This document shows, in pieces, positions 1-8,900 of a stretch of 20,470 bases of DNA. The position numbers were made by a program, and so were the translations under genes. Position 1 is the stretch's first letter, and each line of letters begins with the position of its first letter. Below the pieces are notes generated by a model, which saw nothing but the letters and a program-made list of their open reading frames with translations, was not told the DNA's origin and did no database searches. Source of the DNA: Oligosphaeraceae bacterium (lineage in GTDB: Bacteria; Verrucomicrobiota; Lentisphaeria; Oligosphaerales; Oligosphaeraceae); NCBI GenBank assembly GCA_012515455.1, contig JAAYYJ010000277.1:1-20470 (forward strand), read 5' to 3'.

Positions 1-160
1 ACCTGCAAATGCGCGACGTCACGGAGTGAGCGCTCCTGGGATTATCATCCCGGCAGGACCTTAGCCCCGAGGGGCGATGGCGCCGGCGCGTGCACCATTC
101 CAGCGGATGTACTGCCAAGATGGCAAGAATCAAGAGGGCACTGCCGGGAGGAGCTTTCTT
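1..160. other. Unassigned intergenic sequence with strong RNA-folding potential
   Basis: No coding sequence is supported here. Several local hairpins are visible: 36-53 (seven pairs around a four-base loop), 64-75 (GCCCC/GGGGC), and 113-125 (TGCCA/TGGCA). In addition, 141-148 is the exact reverse complement of 49-56, and 149-154 is the exact reverse complement of 32-37. A closing stem could therefore enclose everything between. I compared it by eye with common riboswitches, tmRNA, RNase P RNA, SRP RNA and 5S rRNA and recognised none of them. The strand is undecided, because inverted complementarity exists on both. Confidence 0.3.
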
Positions 161-166
161 GCCGGT

Positions 167-203
167 AAAAAAACGGCCGGTGCACTGTAGCAGTGCGCCG
201 GCC
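167..203 (-). terminator. Intrinsic terminator of mscL
   Basis: Bases 175-187 and 191-203 form a 13-position stem around a three-base loop. Twelve positions pair, and there is one A/C mismatch on the minus strand (a G.U wobble on the plus strand). Read in the mscL direction, the stem is followed by G and then seven T residues (167-173). It lies about 45 bases past the mscL stop codon. A second inverted repeat at 211-230 (AGCCCCGCC / GGCGGGGCT) sits between stop and terminator but has no T-run. Confidence 0.85.
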
Positions 204-246
204 TTGCATTAGCCCCGCCCAGGCGGGGCTTTGGGAGCAGTCGGGG

Positions 247-684
247 TTATTTTTTCAGCAGATCGCGGATTTCCGTCAGCAACAGCACTTCCTTGCTGGG
301 TGCCGGTGGCGGCGGCGGTGCGGCCGGAGCGGCTTCCTCTTTGCGTTTCAGGGTGTTCATCGCTTTGACGACCAAGAAGATGGCGAAGGCGATAATAATG
401 AAATCAACTGTGGTCTGAATGAATTTGCCGTAATTCAGGGTTACTGCAGCCACGGCCGCGATTTCCTTCCCATTCTCCACGGTCGCGGGCACCGCCTCCT
501 TCAGGGTAATGGCCAAGTCGGTAAAATTGACCTTGCCCAGCAGCATTCCCAGTGGCGGCATGACAACGTCAGCCACAAAAGACGAGACGATTTTGCCGAA
601 AGCTCCGCCAATAACGATACCGACTGCCATGTCAATCACATTGCCCCGCATGGCAAAGGCTTTGAATTCTTTGAAAAAGCTCAT
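247..684 (-). CDS. mscL: Large-conductance mechanosensitive channel MscL
   Basis: This 145-residue inner-membrane channel opens under membrane tension and releases solutes during hypo-osmotic shock. It forms a homopentamer in known members. The N-terminus matches the family closely: a short amphipathic helix, then MRGNVIDMAVGIVIGGAFGK at residues 12-31 in TM1, and FIQTTVDFIIIAFAIFLVVK at 88-107 in TM2. The C-terminal helix (EVLLLTEIRDLLKK) is the cytoplasmic bundle. Length is typical (about 130-150). The start at 684 is chosen because family proteins begin MSFFKEFK and a GGGGG ribosome site lies just upstream; the reading frame stays open for 36 more codons upstream, but that stretch looks unlike MscL. 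A proline run (PPPPP, about 123-127) lengthens the linker before the C-terminal helix. The gene appears to be monocistronic. An AT-rich stretch near 770-777 could be its -10 element, but no convincing -35 was seen. Confidence 0.96.
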   Translation of the reverse strand: MSFFKEFKAFAMRGNVIDMAVGIVIGGAFGKIVSSFVADVVMPPLGMLLGKVNFTDLAITLKEAVPATVENGKEIAAVAAVTLNYGKFIQTTVDFIIIAFAIFLVVKAMNTLKRKEEAAPAAPPPPPAPSKEVLLLTEIRDLLKK

Positions 685-972
685 TGCGACATCCCCCTTT
701 TTTTTGGTTTGACTACGCACAACCCCGCAAAGACAGCCACTCGGCTGCCGCCGGATTGTCTGCAGGGCAATAATATAACTTGCAAATGGCACAAAGTTAT
801 TCGGGAGATGATTATCTGCCGTAATGATGAATATTTTTCCACTCGCCCTGTAATTAATCTGAGAATTCCGGGCGTATCATGATGAGGTGAACCGCGCCGA
901 GACCAAGGCGGCAGCGGTAACCGCCCGGTTTTGCGTCGGCCGACATCATGGTACTGGTTTGCCGCTGGGCGG

Positions 973-3900
973 TCAGGGGGTGGCCGGCAGCAGTTCCGCG
1001 TTTTCTTTCAGGACTCCGAACAGGAGTTCACGGCAGTCGGGTTGAGGAGCGCAGAGGACGTATTTCCCGTCCAGGACGGTTGCGATCGGGGGAATCGCGG
1101 TGATGAAAATCAGCGCGGCGTTGTCCCGTGCGAGCAACCATTCCCGGGCGAAGAGCCAGCGGCCGGAGCAATGAGTGAAGTAGAGATTGGCGAATTCGCG
1201 GCCGGCGAATTTCCGGGCCGCCGCAGCGCATTGCGAATAATCCACGCGAACTGCTGCGAATACAGGTCCGTAATTCGGCAGGCGCTCGACGAACCGGCTG
1301 CGGTCCTCCAGCAGGAACGCCGGCTGCCAATCGCCGCTGGGATTGATGCGCCCCAGGCCTTTCTCCAGCAGCAGATAGAGCTGACCGTCCTGGAGCAGGA
1401 TTTTATGGAACGACTCGGTGCTGACTATGGGCAGCAGGCCAGAGATGGCCCGCCATTTTCGCGTTTCCCAGGCATATTCCTGCAATCGCAGCTGGTACGT
1501 GATTTGTCCCGGTCGGGGTGGTTGGTCCGGCAGGAGCGTAATCAGCCTTTTTCCGGTGGCATCGCAGAGCAGGGTGCGGATGGGGTAAGGCTCCTGCAGG
1601 CCCTGCAGGGGCCACTCGACGGTGCGGTCCAGGGTCGAGACCAGCACCGTGGTTTCCCTGGTGTTGACATTGTACTCCAGTACCGAGCCCGGATAACCGT
1701 CCTGGCCGTCAAAGGACAGGAAGAGCCGGTCAGCGGCGGCGACCAGGGCATGGCAGCGGCGCTGGAAGTAGGAGCGGAAATCCAGGATTTCCGGCGGGGA
1801 ATTATCTTTGGGGAACAGGAACACGTACCCGCCGTTGTGGGCAGCCAGGTAGTCTTTGAGGATTGCGGCCTGGATCGGCCGGCCCTGCCAGGGAATTTGG
1901 TGCGGGTGGGACGGTCCTTTGCTGACCGAAAGACCCGCACCAGGGTCGATTTTCACGATTTGGCAGCTCTTTTCCTGATATTCCCCCAAGTAGATGCATC
2001 CTTGGTCGAAGCCGAAGATGATGGGCTGGGTCAGTTCGCCGGCTTCAGCCAGGGGGCGGAGTGTCTGGGCGAAAGGGTTGCGGGGTGCTGGCCGGTCAGC
2101 CTCCGCGAGCAGTTCCGGATGTTGCTTCTCCAGCTGGGTCAGGAGCCCGCGCAGATATTTCTCGACATAGGCCCGGTTGGCGGTGCCGCTCGGCTTTTCC
2201 AGACGCGGGTCCTGCGCGGCTTCCTGGAGGCAGCCCTGGAGTTTCTGGTGGACCTGGCGGCATTCCAGCGGGCTCCAGGCCTGGTGCCCATTGATCAGAT
2301 CATTCAGCCAGGGATTGTACCAGGCAAAGCGCTGCTGGCATAATTGCTGGACCTGCAGACGGAATTCCAGGTCCTGGTCGACGCCGAGCATCTGCTCCAG
2401 GTTATGCAGAGTGGTGGAAGCCGGGCCCAGCAGCTCGCAGTGCGCAAACACGGCCAGGATATTGGCCCGGAATTCCGCCCAAACAGCGGGGGGCGGCAGC
2501 TGTCCCTGCCGTTGCCGCGCGCTGAGTTCAGCGGGCGAGTTCACACCCAGTTGCAACCGCAGCAGCCCGCCCTGGCCCCGGAGGGCGAACTGTAAAATCC
2601 GAGAAGTGCAGAGCAGTTCCATGGTGCGGCGGTATACTGCCTGATTGGCGAGGTCGTGGTCGGCAAGCCGGAAGTGGAAGAACTGGGCCAGGTCGCGGTC
2701 GACCACGTGCAGGTCCAGGCTCTGACGCAGCTGCGGCACCCGGCGGGAGCGGTATTTTGCCTGGCCGCAGATTTTCATCTTCTCGCCCCAGGCGAGGGCC
2801 TCATAGCGCAGCAGCTCCGGCAGCAGCGTATTGGTTTCGCCGATATAACTCTCCAGTACGGGATAGACATAGCGCTCCCAGTACGAGTAATCCCATTGGA
2901 TTTCGGCCACTCGGCAGAGCTCGCGGAGGTACTCGGCTCTGGCTTCCAGGGCGAACAGTCGCTCGGGCCATTTTTCGCCGGGCAGCTCGGCCAGCCGCTG
3001 CAGTTCGGCCAGGGTGCGCAGGCGGGTTTGGAGCATCGACTCGACCGCGGCGCGCAATTCCTGCTGCCGTTCCTGGAGCAGGCGGGCGAAATCGGCTTGC
3101 GCCGGCAAGGCGATGGCGTACCGGACCGAGTCGGACAGGGCCCGGGGGAAGATGGCGTTTTTGGTCGCCAGCCGGGTGGCGAGGGTAAAGTTTTTCAAGG
3201 CGGCAAGGCAGCGTTCTGCGGGCGGGCGAGTGGATTGGTCCCAGAGCGCCCGGGCGGCGCTGGCGGCGATCCGGCAGAGCTCTTTTTCGTGCGCGGCGTC
3301 CAGGGCAGCAGCGCTGGCAGCGGAAGCGATGGCCTCATTTTGCCGGGAATGCGAGACGGCGAACCAGGCTTCGCGGATGAAATTGTGTGCCTCGCCGGTT
3401 TTGTCCGCAGCCTCCCAGGCGGGGATGGCCAGTTTGGAGAGGTACTTTTCGCATTGCTGGTCCAGGTCTGGCGAGTCCCGGAACACTGCAGTATCTTCCG
3501 CGAGCAGGGTTTGGCCGTCCGGGGAGTGGAATTGCAGGCGCAGGCGGATGCCGCCTTGCGGGTCCGGCAGCGCCGTCATGCGGACGACTACGGCGCCGGC
3601 GAACAAATCCCGGGTGAGATCACGGCTGCCTTGTCCCGGCTCCTCCAGCAGCAGCAGCAGATGGCGGCGTTCGAGCAGCACAGTATGGTCACGGTTTCCC
3701 AGGCCGCGCAGCAGGATAGTCTCAACCTGCCGGGCCAATTCCTCCTGGCGATCAGACAGATTGGCCGGCAGCAGGGGCAGGAAGGACAGCTTGCGCATCT
3801 CCCCGGCCGTGAAGGACTGCTGTTTGTGCCCGGCCGCCCGGATGGCGGTGCAGAGTTGCGCGAGGTCTGCGGCCGGCTGGTCCAGCAACCGTGCTCCGGT

Positions 3901-4197
3901 CCGGGCTTCGAACGCGACAAAGTCGCTCTTGTGCAGGATGGCAAATACCTGCGCGTTCTGCATGAGCCGCGGGTCGGGTACGAAGTCAGCCGCCGTGGCC
4001 AGCTGCAGTTCTTTCCGGATGGCAGCGATTTCCGAGCGTTCCAGGAAGGTGATGTGTTCCTCGGCAGAGAGTTCAGCCAGGGCGAGGTCGGTCAGGTTTT
4101 GCGCGTTGCGGTCCAGAGCCAGCAGTGCCACCTTGACCGGGGGTGCGGTCAGCGCGGGCAGGGCAGTCAGCAGCAGGCATAAGCATAAAATCTTCAT
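973..4197 (-). CDS. Giant exported protein with two CsgG-like units and a propeller-like C-terminus (paralogue B)
   Basis: This 1074-residue protein belongs to no family I can name. It starts with a clear signal peptide (MKILCLCLLLTALPALTAPP) without a convincing lipobox, so it is probably periplasmic or cell-surface. That signal peptide sets the start at 4197; an in-frame ATG 12 codons upstream is less likely. Residues about 20-125 and 135-250 look like two alpha/beta units. Each carries the motif LLER or FLER followed by a helix (TFLERSEIAAIRKEL near 50-64; VLLERRHLLLLLEE near 173-186). This motif is shared with the 309-residue CsgG-like neighbour and with the 1057-residue protein of the same operon. 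The middle (about 250-700) is rich in Leu, Gln and Arg and appears helical. From about residue 700 to the end, short beta-like stretches suggest a beta-propeller. It is the last gene of the operon, 23 bp after the CsgG-like gene. No catalytic motif was found. The CDS is certain, the domain reading is inference. Confidence 0.88.
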   Translation of the reverse strand: MKILCLCLLLTALPALTAPPVKVALLALDRNAQNLTDLALAELSAEEHITFLERSEIAAIRKELQLATAADFVPDPRLMQNAQVFAILHKSDFVAFEARTGARLLDQPAADLAQLCTAIRAAGHKQQSFTAGEMRKLSFLPLLPANLSDRQEELARQVETILLRGLGNRDHTVLLERRHLLLLLEEPGQGSRDLTRDLFAGAVVVRMTALPDPQGGIRLRLQFHSPDGQTLLAEDTAVFRDSPDLDQQCEKYLSKLAIPAWEAADKTGEAHNFIREAWFAVSHSRQNEAIASAASAAALDAAHEKELCRIAASAARALWDQSTRPPAERCLAALKNFTLATRLATKNAIFPRALSDSVRYAIALPAQADFARLLQERQQELRAAVESMLQTRLRTLAELQRLAELPGEKWPERLFALEARAEYLRELCRVAEIQWDYSYWERYVYPVLESYIGETNTLLPELLRYEALAWGEKMKICGQAKYRSRRVPQLRQSLDLHVVDRDLAQFFHFRLADHDLANQAVYRRTMELLCTSRILQFALRGQGGLLRLQLGVNSPAELSARQRQGQLPPPAVWAEFRANILAVFAHCELLGPASTTLHNLEQMLGVDQDLEFRLQVQQLCQQRFAWYNPWLNDLINGHQAWSPLECRQVHQKLQGCLQEAAQDPRLEKPSGTANRAYVEKYLRGLLTQLEKQHPELLAEADRPAPRNPFAQTLRPLAEAGELTQPIIFGFDQGCIYLGEYQEKSCQIVKIDPGAGLSVSKGPSHPHQIPWQGRPIQAAILKDYLAAHNGGYVFLFPKDNSPPEILDFRSYFQRRCHALVAAADRLFLSFDGQDGYPGSVLEYNVNTRETTVLVSTLDRTVEWPLQGLQEPYPIRTLLCDATGKRLITLLPDQPPRPGQITYQLRLQEYAWETRKWRAISGLLPIVSTESFHKILLQDGQLYLLLEKGLGRINPSGDWQPAFLLEDRSRFVERLPNYGPVFAAVRVDYSQCAAAARKFAGREFANLYFTHCSGRWLFAREWLLARDNAALIFITAIPPIATVLDGKYVLCAPQPDCRELLFGVLKENAELLPATP

Positions 4198-4220
4198 TGT
4201 CGGGGGGAGCTCCGTCGGTT

Positions 4221-5150
4221 TTACTGCAGGCATTGCAGCAGTTCACCAGCCAGGCGCAGAGTCGCTTGGGCGATGGCGTCTTTGGCGGCGCTGATGTAGC
4301 TGGCCGCGGCGACGGTCTCTTTGGTCGCGCCGGTGGCCAGCAGGCGGTGGTTTTTGCTTTCATGCACCGAGAGCTCGACCCGGGCGGCGGCGCTGGTGAA
4401 TTTCTGGTACTGCCCTGCATTGCTGGCCACGGCCTCGCAAGTGATGGCAAAATCTGCTTCCGCCTGGGTGTTGGCGATTTCGAAGTCCAGGGCCAGCAGC
4501 AGCTTCTGCAACTCGATTTCCGAGGCCGGGTCAGGGGTAGCCAGGTTGATATCTTCGGTGATGTTCAGATAGATTTTGCGCTGCCGGCCTTTGACGGCGG
4601 ACAACTTGTCAGCCGCGGAAAACAAGGACAGTTTAGGCGGCAGGAGCTTCGTGCTGTCCTTCTCCAGCGCTTTTGCCACTTTGCCGGAGAGCTCAGGCAC
4701 CAGCGCCAGATATTCGCCCCTGCCGCTGGCGCTGCAGCCTGTCACCCGGCTGGTCTCAGTGCCGATAATCTTGGCCACCAGATATTTTTTGCCGCTGGCC
4801 TCGAACAGCGAGCCGGAAATCAGGATTTTCGCGCCGACCAGCCGGCCCAGCTGCAGCTGTGATTCCGGGCTCACCAGCCCAACGGCGGAGAGATGCAGCT
4901 CGTTGAGGGCCTGGTCCAGTTTAGCACGTTCCACCAGATTGCAGATGCCGCTCTCCAGCAGACTGATGAAGAGCAGGTCTGCGACGGAATTTCCAGTCTG
5001 GTTATTATCGGCCTGCGGGCCGCGGGCCTCGAAGGGCAGCACCGCAAGCGTGGGTACCAGGATTGGTTCTGCTTCGGCGGCGTTCTGGGCGGCGAGAGCG
5101 GGCAGCAGCGCAAATGCCGCAGCTAGCAACAGTGAGGTACAGCGGTTCAT
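4221..5150 (-). CDS. Exported CsgG-like/FlgO-like protein
   Basis: This 309-residue protein has a signal peptide (MNRCTSLLLAAAFALLPALA) with no lipobox cysteine at the cleavage site. The following domain has the features of the CsgG N-terminal fold, shared by CsgG, LpoB and FlgO-type envelope proteins. It has a first strand PTLAVLPFEARG (33-44), a helix SVADLLFISLLESG, the motif NLVERAKLDQALNELHL (71-87), and the signature strand VGAKILISGS (105-114). In the family, such proteins act at the outer membrane or periplasm in secretion, flagellar or peptidoglycan-synthase regulation. The C-terminal half (about 195-309) looks like a second alpha/beta unit ending in a long helix. The start codon overlaps the stop of the upstream gene by four bases (ATGA), and AAGGAA lies nine bases before the ATG. 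The frame is open for 52 codons upstream, but that stretch lies inside the neighbouring gene and lacks a signal sequence. Exact role unknown. Confidence 0.85.
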   Translation of the reverse strand: MNRCTSLLLAAAFALLPALAAQNAAEAEPILVPTLAVLPFEARGPQADNNQTGNSVADLLFISLLESGICNLVERAKLDQALNELHLSAVGLVSPESQLQLGRLVGAKILISGSLFEASGKKYLVAKIIGTETSRVTGCSASGRGEYLALVPELSGKVAKALEKDSTKLLPPKLSLFSAADKLSAVKGRQRKIYLNITEDINLATPDPASEIELQKLLLALDFEIANTQAEADFAITCEAVASNAGQYQKFTSAAARVELSVHESKNHRLLATGATKETVAAASYISAAKDAIAQATLRLAGELLQCLQ

Positions 5151-5887
5151 GGTTTGTATTCCTTGATTAAGGTGTGGAGGAGAATTATGTTGTCGATAGC
5201 CGTAAAATCGAAATCCGGGGTAAAGATAACCAATTGCGGCCGAATGCGGCTGCCATTTTCCGGCTTCCCTGCATATAGCCTGATATATGAGAGACGGCCC
5301 CGGCAATCGATGATTTCTCGAGTGTCTGCAAATAAGACGCCCAGGCAGCCGGGTTTCTTAGCACGGTGGCAGGAAAAATCCGTCCAGACAGCGGCAACGG
5401 ACAGTGGAAAATCGCGTTTTTGGGCAAAGAACAGACTCAGCCCCGGGATGGCTTCGGCCGCTTCGGCAGAGCTGACGATGCTGACGGCGCAGGCGTGCTT
5501 CGCGTCTGACCGGGGTTGCAGGCCGTTATCCTGCAAAGCGTTGCGGACGTTGTGGTCGGCAGTCCTGAAATCGGCTTCCAGGCCAGCCAGAATCTGCGGC
5601 GGCCAGATTCTGATTCGCGCGGTTTCGCGGTTGTCGATCACGAGCATCGCGGTCTCGGTGCAGGCAGGGTTCAGGGGCGGGAGGGTGATGCGGAGCTGGT
5701 CCGAAGCGGCTCCGCCGGCGAGCTCCCGGCCGTGGTCTGAGAGCAATTTCCAGGACTGGCCGGCCGGGAACGGCAGCACCTGTTCCCGGCCGGACCAGAG
5801 TTCGAGCTGCGGCAGCATTTCGGCGGCGGCCAGGCTCAGGGCGGTCAGCAGCCCCAGGAGCAAAGGCCGGACGAGGTTGGTGTGCAT
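5147..5887 (-). CDS. Exported protein of unknown function, 246 residues
   Basis: No family is recognised. The protein begins with a signal peptide (MHTNLVRPLLLGLLTALS, then LAAAEM), suggesting export with cleavage near AAA-EM. The rest is mixed alpha/beta with no membrane segment. Around residues 100-140 it reads like a small alpha/beta unit (ILAGLEADFRTADHNVRNAL, then an acidic/basic stretch and VSIVSSAEAAEA). It could therefore be a divergent relative of the CsgG-like units in its neighbours, but this is speculative. A strong ribosome site (AGGAGGG) lies six bases before the ATG. It follows the 1057-residue gene after a 30 bp gap and overlaps the CsgG-like gene by four bases, so translation of those two is probably coupled. 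Two cysteines near residues 175-182 might form a disulfide. Confidence 0.8.
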   Translation of the reverse strand: MHTNLVRPLLLGLLTALSLAAAEMLPQLELWSGREQVLPFPAGQSWKLLSDHGRELAGGAASDQLRITLPPLNPACTETAMLVIDNRETARIRIWPPQILAGLEADFRTADHNVRNALQDNGLQPRSDAKHACAVSIVSSAEAAEAIPGLSLFFAQKRDFPLSVAAVWTDFSCHRAKKPGCLGVLFADTREIIDCRGRLSYIRLYAGKPENGSRIRPQLVIFTPDFDFTAIDNIILLHTLIKEYKP

Positions 5888-5917
5888 TGGACCCTCCTGT
5901 AGGAAGAACCGTCAGAA

Positions 5918-8900
5918 TCATTCTTGGCGCAAGACGGCGGCAGTACCGTCCGGGCTTGGGACGCTGAACCAGTAGTTGTGGCGCAGAAAAAAGACCCGGC
6001 GGCCCACTTTGCAGACCGCCTTGCAGGTGGGCAGCCACAGCAGCGGCGAAGTTTCTGGTGTGGCGAGATTGATGGCTGCGGGGTAGAAGCCGCCGCACCA
6101 GAGGTATTCTCCGTCCAGGACAAACGGGTAGGCGAGCGGTCCGTTGGTATCACCGCCATTGAGCTGGTGTTTGGCTGGCCGCCATTCGTCTTTGGCCGGC
6201 GGGGTGGCAATGACCCGCAGCTGCCCATCCGCCGGGTCCAGGACCTGGATGCTGCTGCGCAGTTTCTGTACCGTCAGCAGAAGCACCTGCCCCTGGACTG
6301 CCGACAGGGAGTAATGTTGCCGGGGCGGCAATTCCAGGAGTCGGCGCAGGCTGTCGGCAGTGGCGTCATAGAGCCAGATTTCCTCCCGGCCCCAGACTTC
6401 CCGGGGGAGCTTGTGGGTGACCTTGAACAGCAGACGGCCGCCGCCGATGGCGGTCAGATTGCTGGCCTGGCCGCCCTCGTCCAGCGCATTGAGCTTATCG
6501 AGACGCTGCTGGTTGAAATGGATTTTCCGATTCTCGCCCCGGAGGTCCAGGGACTGGAAGGTATTCGCGCCAAGGAGGTATATCCGACCATCCTGGAGCC
6601 TCAGGCCGTTCAGCGGCGACACCGCATGGCGGAATTTCCAGGTCTGTCCGGAAGTGCGTTCGATGACTACTGTTTCCCAGTGGTTGCAGAGCACGATGTA
6701 TTGCTGGTCGCAATCCAGACCATACAGGTCATAACGATCATCTTCGCCATACCAGACCGCCCGGTTGTCAAACGGTACAGTGTACGGCAGCATCTTCATT
6801 TGGCTATTTGGCGAGATGCTGGCCAAGTGTGCCCGGGGAGTAAGGGGATAACTGCCGGCCTGGCCCAGAAAGAGCAGTACCCCCTCGCCATCTTGGACGG
6901 CGTGGCAGCAGACCAGCGGGGCGTCGTGCTGCAAGCCGTCCTCAAAGCGGCCGGATTGCAGACCGCAGGGGCGGTTGATGGCCGCCAGCAGCTCCTGCTG
7001 TGGGGCGGTCAGCCGGAAGACAAAACGCTCCCCGGGAGCCCGGGTGGCAAAATAAGGCGCTTCCCAGAGGACGAAGGAAAGATCACGCAGGGAATTGGCG
7101 ATTTTGTATTCGGTCAAATAGCGGTAATTCAACTCCTGTATCTGCGCGGCATGCGGCAGCAAAGCCGCTATCGCCTGGTCGTCGCCGTTGCTTTGGCAGG
7201 CGTCGGCGAGCAACTTCAGCAGGTCTGCGGCCGGGGCGCGGGCCAGGAATTCATCCAGGCAGCGCAGAGCCTGATTTTCGGGTTGCTGATAGTACTTCCG
7301 GCAGAGGATGGGAAAACACCCGGAGGTGAGGATGCGCTGCCAGGCTTGGTAGTCCGCAAAACAGTCCGGCCAGATTTCTTCCATGGCTGTGAAGAATTTG
7401 CGCAGAATCGCGGGGAATTTGCCGGGGTAAGGGGTATTTTGCAGCAGCTCCAGCACGGCGCGCAATTCCAGGGCATTGGTCCGGCCAAAGGGCAGGGTGC
7501 TGTTTTCCAGAAAAGACAGGAAGGTCTGGTCCTGCGCCAGGAAACGCTGGAAAGTCGTGTCCCCATCCCCGATGAGTTTATGGTAGGGGAGGAATCCCTC
7601 GAAGTATTTTTTGTGCAGATACGGTCTTTGCAGATTTTCCTGTTCCATCAGCTGCAGCAACTGCTGATAATCAGCAAAATATTCCTGCAGCCAGAGGTCC
7701 CGGTCGAGGTAAAGGTGGTAAGAGAAATAGAATTGCTGCAGGTACTGCCGGTAGTTATGCAGTTCCCGGGCGCTCAGGCCATCCGCGGATTCCCAGGCAT
7801 AAGCCGGATTGCGCTTCAGATCCTGCCGGATCAGCGGGCGGATTTCCGCAAAGAATTCCTCCAGATCGGGGATGAACTGCTCCAGGAACTGGATTTGTTG
7901 GCTGTTGGAGCGCACGCGCGAGGCCGCGAGCCGCGCGAGGGTGGCGCTGCCGAGGTGGCTGAGCTCGCGCAGAGCCGGGTCGGGCAGGTAGGGCAGAGTG
8001 GTGCGGGGGAAGTCGGCCTGGAATTTGCGGACCAGCGCCAGCAGCCGGCGGGCCTCCTGCAGCCCTTCGGGTTTGCCAATCTGGTAGACCTTGAAGGCGG
8101 AGGCGCTGATTTCGGCGTGGCGGTAGGTCTCATGGTCAGGAGCGAGCGCCACCGCGGCCTGGACTTTCTGCAGGGTCTCTTCCCGGCTCAGGGTACTGTT
8201 GAGGCAGCTCTGATAAAAGGTTTCGGCCTCTGCTTCTGCCCTTTTGGCGATGGGAGAGACTGGCGGCAAGGCCAGCAAGCCTGAAACCAGCTTGTCCACC
8301 AGCTGGGGAAGAGTTTCCGCGGGCTGGCGCAGGATGTCGCTCTGCTGCAGGCGCAGCAGCACCTGTCCGCCGGTATCGGTGCAGAAGAGCTTCAGGTTTA
8401 CGACGGTGTGGTTCTCGCCGGTCTCGCATTCCAGCTGCAACAGCCGGGTGGAGCTGGTCAAAGCGAAAGTCTGCTGGGTGAGGCTGCGCTCATCGGTGAC
8501 CATCCCCAGGTGCTCGCGCTCCAGCAGCTGGATTTCCGGCCGTTCCAGCAGCTGGCGTTCAAAAGCGGTCTTCCAGTCGGACAGGGCCTTGTTCTGCTGG
8601 ATATCGATCGCGACTTGGCGCAGCTGGGTTATGGCCAGGCAGAGCGGTGCCTCGGCCTGCAGCTTATGTAGGGAAAGGCCTATTGCCCTGGCGCATTCAG
8701 CGCTGTTTGCGGCAGCTGAGCCGGCCCAAGGCCAGTCAGCCAGACGATGGCTGTTCCGGGCATTGATCACGAGCATCCGCCCGCTTTTGCCGTCCCAGGC
8801 CTGGGAGAAGAGCGCCAGCAGGTCGGTATGCGGGAAGAGGCGCAGCAATTGCTCGACATTGCTGGCCGCGAGACGGTGCTCTTGCAGCACCAGTTCAATT

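Noticed and set aside
20..160. Known riboswitch (M-box, yybP-ykoY, fluoride, TPP, lysine, c-di-AMP were considered)
   Set aside because: Short stretches resemble parts of the M-box and fluoride motifs, but the conserved cores are not present in order. It is reported only as an unassigned fold.
685..792. N-terminal extension of mscL by 36 codons
   Set aside because: The extra residues do not match MscL, while the internal ATG at 684 gives the canonical N-terminus with a good ribosome site.
931..2343. Plus-strand open frame of 470 codons
   Set aside because: It is antisense to the 1074-residue gene, has no ribosome site and no family-like composition. The minus-strand frame has a signal peptide and spans the whole region. 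Long antisense frames are expected at this GC content.
2656..4182. Plus-strand open frame of 508 codons
   Set aside because: It is a mirror of the same minus-strand gene, with low-complexity Gln/Gly/Arg-rich translation and no motif.
5924..8284. Plus-strand open frame of 786 codons
   Set aside because: It is long but lies wholly antisense to the 1057-residue gene, which has a paralogue with the same domain plan. The antisense product shows no signal peptide, membrane segment or known motif.
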